A stretch of 64,000 nt of DNA. It comes from Pseudactinotalea sp. HY158. GTDB lineage: Bacteria; Actinomycetota; Actinomycetes; Actinomycetales; Beutenbergiaceae. The stretch lies in the NCBI RefSeq assembly GCF_009660225.1, contig NZ_CP045920.1, positions 62,001 to 126,000 of the forward strand. The letters run 5' to 3'. Positions 20,185 to 29,056 of this stretch are shown here, piece by piece; within the stretch, counting starts at the first letter, position 1, and each line of letters begins with the position of its first letter. The position numbers and the translations under genes were made by a program. Below the pieces are notes generated by a model. It did not search any database and was not told the DNA's origin. It was given only the letters and a program-made list of their open reading frames with translations.

Positions 20185-20559
20185 ATGAAGAGGTGGACAC
20201 GATGGCAGGACTGGGTGGCGGTGGCCGCCGGCCTGTATGCGGCCCTGGCAAGCATCTGGACGACCCCGCGTACCGGCGCGACGGTCTCCCTGATGATCGT
20301 GCTGGGCGTGCTGATGATCATCGCAGGGCTATGGAGCCTGGCCGCGCCGGGCTTCGTATCGATGGAGTGGATACTCGCAGTGCTCTCGGCGCTGCTGTTC
20401 ATCTCCCCATGGGTGACGAGCTACGCCGGCATGTCCGGCCCCGCCTGGACCTCATGGATCTGCGGAGGTGTCGGTGTGATCGCCGGCCTGTGGGCGCTCG
20501 CGCCCGCGGAGAAGGTGCACCACACGACGCACGGCGGCGGCCAGGTCGCGCACGCGTGA
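20185..20559 (+). CDS. SPW-repeat membrane protein
   Basis: ATG 20185 lies 9 bp after GGAGG, better placed than the ATG at 20176. The 124-residue protein has four hydrophobic helices (DWVAVAAGLYAALASIW, VSLMIVLGVLMIIAGLW, EWILAVLSALLFISPWV, AWTSWICGGVGVIAGLWAL). They form two repeats containing the SPWV / W-D-W type motif of the SPW family, whose function is not known. It is controlled by the palindromic operator upstream and is followed by a TetR gene. Confidence 0.85.
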   Translation: MKRWTRWQDWVAVAAGLYAALASIWTTPRTGATVSLMIVLGVLMIIAGLWSLAAPGFVSMEWILAVLSALLFISPWVTSYAGMSGPAWTSWICGGVGVIAGLWALAPAEKVHHTTHGGGQVAHA

Positions 20560-20666
20560 TCGACGATCGGCACGGGGCCGGTGGGAGACCACCGCCCACG
20601 TGCCCGTCGCCGAATCGAGGAACGCCCGAGAACTCGGGGGATTCCGACAACTGAACGGAGGGCGAG

Positions 20667-21260
20667 ATGCGCGCCGAGGCCGGCACCCGCGCCCGTGAGC
20701 GGATTCTCGACGCCGCGGCTGTGCTCTTCGCCCAGCGTGGCTTCGACGGGTCGTCGACGGCGCGCATCGCGCACGCCGCGGGCGTGCCGAAGGGGCTGCT
20801 CTTCTACTACTTCCCGACCAAGCCGGACATCCTCGGCGCGCTCCTGGAGGAGCGGTTCGTGGTGGCGCCCTTCGACACGGGGCCGCTCACCGTGCGGGGC
20901 GATCCGGCTCAGACCCTCATGAACCTGAGTGAGCGGGTACTGCGCAACCACGCCGAATCGGAGATCCTGCGGGAGATCATCTGGCACGAGTCGCATACGC
21001 GGCCCGAGGTGCTCGCCGCGCTCACGCGCTACCGGCAGGCACTGAACGGTTCGATCCAACGCGCCTTGGCGGCCAGCCTGCCGGGCCACATCAACGAGGA
21101 CGTGATCCGGGCAGCGGCGGCGGCGTGGGCCGCGCTCATCACGGCCCGCCCGCTCGGGGGCGAGGGGGACGGTCGCGGGGCGATCCATGCCGTGGCGAAC
21201 CTGCGCGCGGTCGCGCAGCTGCTCACCGCGGGACTGCGTGCCGCGCCGGCGGGGGCGTGA
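20667..21260 (+). CDS. TetR/AcrR-family regulator
   Basis: The 197-residue protein has an N-terminal HTH (ARERILDAAAVLFAQRGFDG... then GVPKGLLFYYFPTKPDIL). A C-terminal ligand domain without clear relatives follows. A CGGAGGG site precedes the ATG. It lies 107 bp downstream of the SPW gene on the same strand and probably represses itself and that gene through the palindrome at 20096-20123. Confidence 0.88.
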   Translation: MRAEAGTRARERILDAAAVLFAQRGFDGSSTARIAHAAGVPKGLLFYYFPTKPDILGALLEERFVVAPFDTGPLTVRGDPAQTLMNLSERVLRNHAESEILREIIWHESHTRPEVLAALTRYRQALNGSIQRALAASLPGHINEDVIRAAAAAWAALITARPLGGEGDGRGAIHAVANLRAVAQLLTAGLRAAPAGA

Positions 21261-21284
21261 CGGGGCCGGCGGTACAGTCGATCC

Positions 21285-21923
21285 ATGGCAGTGACGTCGT
21301 CGCGCTCCTGGCTCGCGCCGTTCGTCGTGCTCACGCTCGTCACCGCCGTCGACGTGATCCGCGCGGCCTGGGCCGATGCGATCTTCTTCGCGGTCGCCAT
21401 CGTCCTGGCCGCCGTGCAGACCCGCTCGCCCCGGCGCCCGCGGCACGCCCTCGCGGGGCGGGCCCCGATCGCAGCGATCGTGGGGACGGCGCTCGCGGCC
21501 CTCCTCGTGCTCACCTTCACCCCGCGGCACGGCCTCGGCGCCGGAGTCGTCGTGTGTCTGCTCGGCGCCGCGACCGTCACCGTCGCGGTCCTCGGCGGCT
21601 GGCCGCGCGGGCCGAGTGGACTGAACGAACCGGCCCCCGCCGTGGACCACAGGCGGGGCGACGAGCGCGGCGACCCCGGGCTGCGGCGGGCGGGGCGCGC
21701 CTGGGGCGCGATCATCGTGCTCGCCGGGCTGTGGGAGCTGACGGCCTACCTCACCTGGCGCTGGGGCGTGCTGGCCGACGGGATCATGCCCTCGATCTCC
21801 GATGTCCTCGACCCGATTCTCGACACCTTCGCGGGGAAGGCGGCCTTCGCGGCGATCTGGCTCGCCGGCGGCGCAGGCCTCCTGATCCGCGCCTGGCGGA
21901 CGGGGGAGGATCGATGCGCCTGA
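21285..21923 (+). CDS. Polytopic membrane protein of unknown function
   Basis: The 212-residue protein has about five hydrophobic segments (FVVLTLVTAVDVIRAAW..., IAAIVGTALAALLVL, AGVVVCLLGAATVTVAVLG, AWGAIIVLAGLWELTAYL, AFAAIWLAGGAGLLIRAW). It overlaps the next small membrane gene by 10 bp, so the two form an operon and perhaps a complex. Its last 25 residues resemble a fragment encoded on the opposite strand at 22380-22450. No function recognised. Confidence 0.75.
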   Translation: MAVTSSRSWLAPFVVLTLVTAVDVIRAAWADAIFFAVAIVLAAVQTRSPRRPRHALAGRAPIAAIVGTALAALLVLTFTPRHGLGAGVVVCLLGAATVTVAVLGGWPRGPSGLNEPAPAVDHRRGDERGDPGLRRAGRAWGAIIVLAGLWELTAYLTWRWGVLADGIMPSISDVLDPILDTFAGKAAFAAIWLAGGAGLLIRAWRTGEDRCA

Positions 21924-22108
21924 TCACGATCGCCGTCTACTCGCTCTGCCTCGCCGCGGCCCTCATCCTGACCGCCTGGTCGCACCGCCATCCGGATCGG
22001 GTGACGCCGGTCGCCGGGCTGCTCGACTCGATCCTCTCCGCCCGGGCCGCCCGCATCACGCTGCTCGTGTTCTGGTGGTGGCTCGGGTGGCACTTCCTGG
22101 TCAGCTGA
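21914..22108 (+). CDS. Small membrane protein (DUF6186-like)
   Basis: The 64-residue protein starts at ATG 21914, inside the end of the previous gene, with GGGGGAGGA upstream. It has an N-terminal helix (LITIAVYSLCLAAALILTAW) and ends TLLVFWWWLGWHFLVS. The WWWLGWHF ending recalls the short DUF6186 family of actinobacteria, which has no known role. I am fairly but not fully sure of the family. Confidence 0.7.
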   Translation: MRLITIAVYSLCLAAALILTAWSHRHPDRVTPVAGLLDSILSARAARITLLVFWWWLGWHFLVS

Positions 22109-22481
22109 GCCGAGTCGCGTGGTGCCTCACGCGTCATCCCGCACGTCGTCGTCCCGGACGGCTCGGTGGAATGCGCGCAGCCCGCCGGCCAGCCTGTCCT
22201 TGAGTGATCGGGCCCGGTCGAGGGTCTCGGTGCCGAACTGTCCGACCGCGCCTGCCCCCTCCGCACCTGTATGCCGGCCCCTTCCTTCGCGCCGACGCGG
22301 CCGCGGGCGGCCCCGACCCGTTCGAGCCCGACCCCTTCCGGCGGGCTCGGCCGTTCCCCCGCCCCCGCCAGGCCCGGACGAGCAGGTCCGCCCCACCCGT
22401 GAGCCACACCAGCGCGAAGTGCGCCTTTCCCGACCGTCCTCGTGAATTGAGGTGAGGTGAGCTGAGGTGACGCGAGGGCGA
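22109..22481. other. Intergenic remnant with a minus-strand fragment of a membrane gene
   Basis: On the minus strand, from about 22450 to 22370, the reading SGKAHFALVWLTGGADLL continuing VRAWRG matches the end of the 21285 gene product (AGKAAFAAIWLAGGAGLL then IRAWRT). Downstream, another minus frame reads QFGTETLDRARSLKDRLAGG and looks protein-like, stopping at 22127. No intact gene is visible, so I call it a decayed inverted paralogue or remnant. Confidence 0.45.
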
Positions 22482-23117
22482 CTACGCGTGCATGAGTCGG
22501 ATGCCCTCGCCGAAGGTCGTGGTCCGGTCGCCCAGTTGCAGCGCGCGGAAGGTCATGGTCGCCGACTCTTCCAGCAGGAGGGCACGCCGCAGTGCCATGA
22601 GGACGTCGTCCCCGATCGTCGAGCAGCCGTGGTTGCTGAGCACGATGCAGTTGTGATCGTGCGCCTGGGCGGCGGCCCCGTCGGCCAGTTCGTCCGACCC
22701 GTTCGGGAAGAACGGCACCTGGCCGATCGACGCGACGTAGTGGGCGTGGTCGAGCGTCAGGTGGCGGATCGGCAGGTCGAGGGCGTCGAGCAGCACCGCG
22801 TACTGCGGGTGGACGTGCACGATCGCCCCGGCGTCGGAGCGCTCGACGTAGGTGCGCTGGTGGAGCTTCCACTCGCTCGAGGGGCGGTCGGCGCCGCCGA
22901 GCCGCCGCCCGGACAGCGACACGACGGTGAAGTCGGCGGGCGTGAGCCGGTCCAACTGGGTGGCGGCCCCGGTGACGAGGAATCGGTCGGATCCGGGTTC
23001 GCGGGCCGAGAGATTGCCGCCGGTGGCGTGGACCAGGCCGCGAGTGACGGCCACGTTCCCGGCGTCGACGAGTTGTTCGATGAGATGGTGCTCGGTCGGA
23101 GTCAAGATGATGGTCAA
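22482..23117 (-). CDS. Class II aldolase/adducin family protein
   Basis: About 211 residues from TTG 23117, which follows GGGGGAC; a TTG at 23129 is the alternative. It shows the family's GNLSAR substrate loop, the zinc ligands in IVHVHPQ and the later NHGCST histidine. Members cleave sugar phosphates (fuculose- or rhamnulose-1-phosphate), epimerise ribulose-5-phosphate, or decarboxylate 3-oxo sugar-acid phosphates. It ends the minus-strand half of the sugar cluster, beside the DeoR regulator and the PfkB kinase. The true substrate is unknown. Confidence 0.87.
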   Translation of the reverse strand: MTIILTPTEHHLIEQLVDAGNVAVTRGLVHATGGNLSAREPGSDRFLVTGAATQLDRLTPADFTVVSLSGRRLGGADRPSSEWKLHQRTYVERSDAGAIVHVHPQYAVLLDALDLPIRHLTLDHAHYVASIGQVPFFPNGSDELADGAAAQAHDHNCIVLSNHGCSTIGDDVLMALRRALLLEESATMTFRALQLGDRTTTFGEGIRLMHA

Positions 23118-23173
23118 GGTGTCCCCCAAGGACGTGAAGAGGATGAGGCCGTGCGCGGCGGATGCGCGACTGG

Positions 23174-23974
23174 TCAGGCGACGAGCACGTTGACGCCCTC
23201 GTCGCGAATCGGTTGGAGGTCCGCCTCCGGCACGCCGTCATCGACGATGACGTCCGTGAACTCGCAGACTTCGCCGAGCCGATAGAGGGCGCCCCGGGCG
23301 AACTTCGTGTGATCCATGAGCAGGACCCGGCGCCGGGCGGCGGCCACCATCGCCCGCTTGGTGGTGACCACCCGCTGATCCTGATGGTAGAGCGTCGCCC
23401 CCCGCAGCGAGGAGGTCGAGGCGAACAGCACGTCGGCGTAGAGGTCCTCGAGGTTGCCCTCGCACATCATCCCGAGGAATGCGCCGTAACCCGGGATGAA
23501 CTGTCCGCCGAGGCCGATGAGCTTCACGTGCGGGTGGGCGCTCGCCCCCTGCATGACCGGTAGGCAGTTCGTGATGATCGTCAGCGGATCGCGCTGGACG
23601 AGGTGCGGCACCACCGCGAGGGCGCTGGTCGAGTCGTCGATGATGACGACGTCGCCGTCGGAGGCCAGTTCGGCCGCAGCGGCGGCGATGCGCTGCTTCT
23701 CCTCGACCGAGTGGCCGCGCCGGTACAGCAGGTCGCTCTCGAAGCCGGTCGACCGCTGCGCGGAGGCACCACCGCGGACTTTGCGCAGAACCCCCAGCTC
23801 CTGGAGTTCGTGCAGGTCGCGATGGATCGTCATCCGGCTGACGCCGAGGGAGTCGACGAGCCGGTCGACGTTAACGAAGCCGGATTCGCGCACCGCACTC
23901 GTGATGTACTCGAGCCGATCGCCCTTCGCTCGTGGATTCGTCTCGGTGTGGTCGCGGCTCACGTCGTCGTCCAA
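23174..23974 (-). CDS. DeoR/GlpR-family sugar regulator
   Basis: The TTG at 23974 lies just after GAGGAGAAG and gives 266 residues. The N-terminal winged HTH contains RLEYITSAVRESGFVNVDRL and VSRMTIHRDLHELQELGVL. The C-terminal DeoR sensor domain has DDSTSALAVVPHL and VLLMDHTKFARGAL. Such proteins repress sugar genes and are released by a phosphorylated sugar. It lies between the kinase and aldolase genes, with TGTAAC/GTTACA repeats in the divergent promoter region as candidate operators. Confidence 0.9.
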   Translation of the reverse strand: MDDDVSRDHTETNPRAKGDRLEYITSAVRESGFVNVDRLVDSLGVSRMTIHRDLHELQELGVLRKVRGGASAQRSTGFESDLLYRRGHSVEEKQRIAAAAAELASDGDVVIIDDSTSALAVVPHLVQRDPLTIITNCLPVMQGASAHPHVKLIGLGGQFIPGYGAFLGMMCEGNLEDLYADVLFASTSSLRGATLYHQDQRVVTTKRAMVAAARRRVLLMDHTKFARGALYRLGEVCEFTDVIVDDGVPEADLQPIRDEGVNVLVA

Positions 23975-24026
23975 GTTCTTCTCCTCTGGCGCTGTGGTCT
24001 CGAAACGGTGTGCGTGCCGTGGGTCA

Positions 24027-24974
24027 TCAGCTCGAGAGTCGGGGGTGTGCGACGCGGAACTCCTCGACCTGAGCCAGATCCACGATCCCGGCGTCCGATC
24101 CCAATCCGGTAGCAACGAGACTGCCACAGGCGAGGCCGCGTTCGGCTGCTTCGGCGGGCGACAGTCCCTCGAGGAGTCCGGAGATGAAGCCCGCGGTGAA
24201 CGCGTCTCCGCACCCCGTCGTGTCGACGACGTCGATCGCGTAGGCGGGCAGCACGACCTCCTCGGCGCCGGCCGGCGCGATGCTCACGCCGTCGCCGCCC
24301 AGGGTCAGCACGGTGCACCCCACGCCGTGCTCGTGCAGCCAGCCGATGATCTCACCGCGCTCCTCCGTGCCGACGAGCCACCCTGCCTCCTCGATGTTCG
24401 GCATGACGTAGTCGATGAACGGCAGGGCTGGGGCGATGAGCTCCTGGGCGTCCGGTCGCGGGCTCATGAGGAAGTCGACGGTCGTCGTCGCTCCCAACGC
24501 CTTCGCGCGCTGCAGGATGCGGGCCATGGGGGCGCCGTCGATCCCCGGCAGGATGAACGCCCCGCCGAGATGGAAGACGCTCGCCTCACCGACGACGTCC
24601 CACGGCACGTCGTCCTCCGTCAGTGCGGCGTTCGCGCCGATGACGTGCAGCGCGGGCCGGGATCCGTCGGTTCGGATGGGCAGGAGGCTCGCGGAGGTCT
24701 GCAGCCCCGGGTCGACGAGCAGGTGCTCGGTGTTCACGCCGTAGCGAGCCATGGTGGTGCGGACGAACTCGCCGATCGTGTCGTCGCCCACGCGCCCGAC
24801 CGTCGTGACGTCCACACCGAGCTTCGCGAGGTTGACCGAGGGTGCCGCGGCCGTTCCGGCGACCGTGAACTTGATCTCCTCGAGGAAGCTGAGCTGCTGT
24901 CCGGGCGGCACGGCGGTGAAGGGCCAGCCGAGCGCGTCCGCGATGTGCGCGCCGAAGGAGACGACCTGTGACAT
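24027..24974 (-). CDS. PfkB-family sugar kinase
   Basis: ATG 24974 is preceded by GAGAGGAAG and gives 315 residues. The PfkB signature DTTGCGDAFTAGF lies at 251-263 with the catalytic base Asp257. An N-terminal GTAAAPSVNLAKLG sits where the family's GG substrate motif lies. Family members phosphorylate ribose, fructose, KDG, nucleosides and others with ATP. It is transcribed away from the transporter operon and probably phosphorylates the imported compound or a derivative. Substrate unknown. Confidence 0.9.
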   Translation of the reverse strand: MSQVVSFGAHIADALGWPFTAVPPGQQLSFLEEIKFTVAGTAAAPSVNLAKLGVDVTTVGRVGDDTIGEFVRTTMARYGVNTEHLLVDPGLQTSASLLPIRTDGSRPALHVIGANAALTEDDVPWDVVGEASVFHLGGAFILPGIDGAPMARILQRAKALGATTTVDFLMSPRPDAQELIAPALPFIDYVMPNIEEAGWLVGTEERGEIIGWLHEHGVGCTVLTLGGDGVSIAPAGAEEVVLPAYAIDVVDTTGCGDAFTAGFISGLLEGLSPAEAAERGLACGSLVATGLGSDAGIVDLAQVEEFRVAHPRLSS

Positions 24975-25317
24975 GTGACTTCCTCTCGTCGGGTGGGCGG
25001 GGCGTCGTCGGACCGGGGCGTTCGTCCCCAGGCGCACGCTGTGCGCCCGCTCTCAACGTCCGGCCCGAGTGACCGGCGCGTGTGCGGTGTCACGTCGGGC
25101 GGACCGCGATGTAACAGCCGACCTGAGTAAATCACATCTACGCGCCGATCGACCACTGTCCGGTTGCATCCGCGCCACAATGCGGATGTAGCACCGGTAC
25201 GGTGCGGTTCCATCGTGATCATCCTGTGACTTGACGTGTTACAATTGACTCATTACTGTGACAACGACGTTACAACTGGGACTGCTGCACAGCCCACGAC
25301 AGTTCGAAGGAGAACCC
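24975..25317. promoter_or_regulatory. Divergent promoter region with TGTAAC/GTTACA repeats
   Basis: The 343-bp gap between the kinase gene (minus) and the transporter operon (plus) contains TGTAAC at 25110-25115 and two direct GTTACAAYTG copies at 25237-25246 and 25268-25277, 31 bp apart (about three helical turns). A TTGACG at 25230-25235 could be a -35 element. The paired sites flanking the plus-strand promoter fit a DeoR repressor. Binding is inferred. Confidence 0.65.
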
Positions 25318-26367
25318 ATGAAGGTTCGTATCCGCACGGCGCTCAGCGGCATCGCCGCCCTGGGGGCGATCGGAGCACTCGCCGCCTGCGGCACCACCGG
25401 CAGCCAGGACGGCGGTGCACCGACGGGCGAGGGGAAGGACGGCCCGTACCAGATCGCCACGGTTCCCAAGGTCGACGGCATCTCGTGGTTCGAGGCGATG
25501 GCGAACGGCGTCGAGCAGTTCGACGAGGACCTCGGCGATGAGGTCGACGCCTGGCAGATCGGCCCGGACACGGAGGATGCGGCGAAGCAGGTACAGATCA
25601 TCGAAGACCTGATCGCGCAGAACGTCGACGCGATGGTCGTCGTCCCGAACGACCCGCAGGCATTGGAGCCGGCGCTGACCAAGGCGCGTGAGCGCGGCAT
25701 CGTGGTCATCACGCACGAGGCGCCCGCCCTCGCGGGCACCGAGGCGGTCGACTACGACCTCGAGGCGTTCGACAACGCGGTGTTCGGCGAGCGGATGTTC
25801 GAGAAGCTCGCGGAGGGCATGGGCGGCGAGGGCACGTTCGTCGGCATGGTCGGCTCGCTCACCTCCGAGACCCACATGGCCTGGTACAACGCCGGCATCG
25901 CCTACCTCGAGGAGAACTATCCCGAGATCACGCCGGTGACCGCGCAGCCGTACGAGGACAACAACGACGACGCGACCGCCCGGGCGAACGCCTTGGAGAT
26001 CCTCCGCGCCTACCCGGACCTCGACGGCTTCGTCAACGGTTCGGTGTCGGCCGGGGCGAACTTCTCGGCCGTGCTCAAGGAGAAGAACAACACCCACGTC
26101 ACCGTGTCGAGCCTGTCGCTGCCGTCGGTCGCCGGGCCCTATCTCGAGGAGGGCTGGACCTACTCCGCGCAGACCTGGAACCCCGCCGGTGCCGGCTATG
26201 CGGGCAACGTGCTCGCGCTCAAGCTCCTCCAGGGCGAGACGATCGAGTCCGGCATCGACCTCGGCTTCGAGGGCTACGAGTCGGTCACGGTCGACGGCGA
26301 GATGGTCGTCGGCGACGCGATCATGATGCTCGAGAAGGGGCAGTTCCCGGACGGCTATCCGTTCTGA
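25318..26367 (+). CDS. Sugar ABC transporter substrate-binding lipoprotein (CUT2, LsrB/RbsB type)
   Basis: ATG 25318 has GAAGGAGAA upstream. The 349-residue protein has a lipoprotein signal with lipobox LAAC (Cys24). A periplasmic-binding type I fold follows: IATVPKVDGISWFEAMANG, DAMVVVPNDPQALEPAL, VVITHEAPAL and AGANFSAVLK. It looks most like the AI-2/LsrB and rhamnose-binding group. It delivers the ligand to the two permeases encoded downstream. The lack of LsrK, LsrF and LsrG argues against AI-2 as the ligand. Confidence 0.92.
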   Translation: MKVRIRTALSGIAALGAIGALAACGTTGSQDGGAPTGEGKDGPYQIATVPKVDGISWFEAMANGVEQFDEDLGDEVDAWQIGPDTEDAAKQVQIIEDLIAQNVDAMVVVPNDPQALEPALTKARERGIVVITHEAPALAGTEAVDYDLEAFDNAVFGERMFEKLAEGMGGEGTFVGMVGSLTSETHMAWYNAGIAYLEENYPEITPVTAQPYEDNNDDATARANALEILRAYPDLDGFVNGSVSAGANFSAVLKEKNNTHVTVSSLSLPSVAGPYLEEGWTYSAQTWNPAGAGYAGNVLALKLLQGETIESGIDLGFEGYESVTVDGEMVVGDAIMMLEKGQFPDGYPF

Positions 26368-26460
26368 TCGTCTGACCGCGCCGGGCGGGCCCCACGGCCC
26401 GGACCCGCCCGGCACCGCCCACCTCGGGGCGAGACGCCCCCATTCCCGGAAAGAGTTCGC

Positions 26461-28011
26461 ATGAGTGATCCCATCCTCGTGGCGGAGGACCTGTCGATCT
26501 CGTTTGGCGATGTTCGCGCCCTCAAGGGCGTCGACGTGACGATCGCCAGAGGCGAGGTCCGCTGCCTCGCCGGCGAGAACGGCAGCGGCAAGTCCACCTT
26601 CGTCAAGATCGTCTCGGGCGTGTACGAGCCTACGGGCGGCACCGCCACGGTCAACGGCCGCCGGATCGAGGCGAATGATCCACGCGCTGCGATCGCGGCC
26701 GGCGTCCAGGTGATCTACCAGGACCTATCACTCTTCGACCACCTGAGCGTCGCCGAGAACATCGCCATGAACGCGATGCTGCACCATGGCGCCCGCCTCG
26801 TCAGCCGGCGACGCCAGCAGGAGATCGCCGCCGTGCAGCTCGAGCGGATGCGCGTGGACCTGCCTCTCGATGCGTCGGTGGGCACGTTGTCCATGGCGAA
26901 CAAGCAACTCGTCGCGATCGCCCGGGCCCTGAGCCTGGACGCGCGCATCCTCTTCATGGACGAGCCGACCACGGCGCTGACCACGAAAGAGGTCAAGCGA
27001 CTCCTGACGATCGTCCACGAGCTGAAGGAGTCGGGCCTCGCGATCGTCTTCATCAGTCACAAGCTGGACGAGGTCTTCGAGATCGCCGACACGATCACGG
27101 TCTTCCGGGACGGCGCCAAGGTCGGCGACTTCGCGGCCGAGGACCTGGACTCGGCGTCTCTGAGTTACCACATGACCGGCCGAGAGGTGCTGTACAACGA
27201 GTTCGAGCGTTTCCCCAGGCCCGACGACGCGACCCGGCCGCCGTTGCTCGAGGTCCGCAATCTCACCCGCCGGGGGAACTACCGCGACATCAGCTTCGCC
27301 GTGCGCGCGGGGGACATCGTCGGCCTCACGGGCCTGCTCGGGGCGGGGCGTACGGAACTCGCCCTGAGCCTGTACGGCCTGAACAAGCCCGACAGTGGCG
27401 AGATCCTGGTGAACGGCCGGGCAGTGCGGATCGAGCAACCCTGGGATGCCATCGATCTCGGCATCGCCCTCGTGCCGGAGGACCGCGGCACCCAGGGGCT
27501 CTTCGGAGAGCAAAGCACTGCGATCAACTCGACGTCGCCTCAGCTGGACAAGATCCTCACCCGGTGGCGCACGCTCGATCAGAAGGCGGAACACGACATC
27601 GCCACGGCCGTCATCGACGAGATGCGCGTGAACAACAAGAACCCGGACGCGATCGCCGGGCGGCTGTCCGGTGGCAATCAGCAGAAGGTCGTCATCGGCA
27701 AGTGGATCGCCACGGATCCGGCCGTGTTCATCCTCGACAGTCCGACGGTCGGGATCGACATCGGCTCCAAGGCCGAGATCTACGACCAGATCCAGACCCT
27801 GACCGCCGCCGGAATGGGCGTCGTCCTCATCTCGGACGAGCCCGAGGAGATCGTCGCGAACTGCAATCGCGTCATCGTCATGCACGAGGGCGACGTGATC
27901 GCGACCTTCGGCGACGACGACCGTCGTCTGCCCGGATTCACGGAGCGGCTCGCGGACGTCATCGCCGATCCCACCAGCGCTCAGGCCCTTGCACCAGGAG
28001 AGACCCGATGA
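26461..28011 (+). CDS. Sugar ABC transporter ATP-binding protein (two ABC domains)
   Basis: The 516-residue protein has two tandem ABC domains. The first has a normal Walker A (GENGSGKS, 38-45) and LFMDEPT Walker B. The second has a degenerate Walker A (LTGLLGAGRTE), LSGGNQQKV signature and LDSPTVGID in place of LDEPT. Inactive second sites are usual in RbsA/LsrA/MglA proteins. It powers uptake by the permease pair and overlaps the first permease by ATGA. Confidence 0.93.
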   Translation: MSDPILVAEDLSISFGDVRALKGVDVTIARGEVRCLAGENGSGKSTFVKIVSGVYEPTGGTATVNGRRIEANDPRAAIAAGVQVIYQDLSLFDHLSVAENIAMNAMLHHGARLVSRRRQQEIAAVQLERMRVDLPLDASVGTLSMANKQLVAIARALSLDARILFMDEPTTALTTKEVKRLLTIVHELKESGLAIVFISHKLDEVFEIADTITVFRDGAKVGDFAAEDLDSASLSYHMTGREVLYNEFERFPRPDDATRPPLLEVRNLTRRGNYRDISFAVRAGDIVGLTGLLGAGRTELALSLYGLNKPDSGEILVNGRAVRIEQPWDAIDLGIALVPEDRGTQGLFGEQSTAINSTSPQLDKILTRWRTLDQKAEHDIATAVIDEMRVNNKNPDAIAGRLSGGNQQKVVIGKWIATDPAVFILDSPTVGIDIGSKAEIYDQIQTLTAAGMGVVLISDEPEEIVANCNRVIVMHEGDVIATFGDDDRRLPGFTERLADVIADPTSAQALAPGETR

Positions 28012-29036
28012 GAAGCTCACCCTTCCGAGCGATCATGAACCGTCGTGCGACGGGCATGGAGAAGTACCTCGGCGCCATCATCGTGGCGTACGTCGTGATC
28101 GTCGCGCTCAAGAACCCGTTGTTCTTCAGCGTCGAAACCCTGTTCGACATGATCTACAGCGGCTCCGGCGTCATGCTGCTAGCCCTCGGGGTCCTGGTCG
28201 TGCTGGTCTCGGGCGGGATCGACGTCTCGTTCACCGCCGTCGCCGTCGTCTCCGGCTATATCTCGGTCAGGACGATGCTGGCGCTCGGGGTGGACGACAT
28301 CCTGTTCGCCCTGATCGTCGCGGTGGTCGTCGGCCTCCTGCTCGGCGCCGTCAACGCGCTGCTCATCCACTACCTCAAGCTCTCGACGCTTATCGTGACG
28401 CTGGGAACGATGAGCGTCTACCACGGCCTCATGGCGGTCCTGCTCGGCACGAAGTCGTACTCGGTCGGCCAGATGCCCGCCTCGTTGGTGGAGTTTGGAT
28501 CGAGCTACCTCGTCACGATCAGTACCGACGCGGGAGTGTTCGGTCTGACTGTCTTCCTGCCGATCGTGCTCGCGGTGGCCGTGCTCACCTGGTTCCTGCT
28601 CTATCGCACGATGCTGGGCCGGTCCGTCTTCGCGATCGGATCGAGCGAGGAGTCCGCGCAGCGCCTCGGCATCAACGTGCTGCGGACCAAGCTCTTCGTG
28701 TACTGCTACACCGGCGCGCTGGCCGGGATGATGGGGATCCTCTACTTCTCCGAGCTGAAGTACGTGAATCCCACGTCGCTCATCGGGGAGGAGCTCTTCA
28801 TCATCGCGGCCGTGGTCATCGGCGGGGCCAAGCTCACAGGCGGTGAGGGCACGATCCTCGGTGCCTTCCTCGGTGTCGTGATCTTCCGGCTGTTCGGCGC
28901 GACCCTCGTCTTCCTCGGGCTCAGCTCCTCGTGGAACGGCCTCTTCTTCGGAACCGTGCTCCTCATCAGCCTGGGCGTCATGTATCGCCGTCAGCGCCTG
29001 AGTGATCGCAAGAACCTCGTCTTCGCCGCGGCGTGA
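28008..29036 (+). CDS. Sugar ABC transporter permease 1 (RbsC/LsrC type)
   Basis: The 342-residue polytopic protein starts at ATG 28008, overlapping the ATPase stop. It has about nine hydrophobic segments and the branched-chain/CUT2 permease motifs VLVSGGIDVSFTAV and FAIGSSEESAQRLGIN; the EExA-type loop contacts the ATPase. Together with the next gene it forms the heterodimeric membrane channel. The open frame continues upstream inside the ATPase gene, but that part is not real. Confidence 0.92.
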   Translation: MRSSPFRAIMNRRATGMEKYLGAIIVAYVVIVALKNPLFFSVETLFDMIYSGSGVMLLALGVLVVLVSGGIDVSFTAVAVVSGYISVRTMLALGVDDILFALIVAVVVGLLLGAVNALLIHYLKLSTLIVTLGTMSVYHGLMAVLLGTKSYSVGQMPASLVEFGSSYLVTISTDAGVFGLTVFLPIVLAVAVLTWFLLYRTMLGRSVFAIGSSEESAQRLGINVLRTKLFVYCYTGALAGMMGILYFSELKYVNPTSLIGEELFIIAAVVIGGAKLTGGEGTILGAFLGVVIFRLFGATLVFLGLSSSWNGLFFGTVLLISLGVMYRRQRLSDRKNLVFAAA

Positions 29037-29056
29037 CCCAGAACTGGAGACAGACA

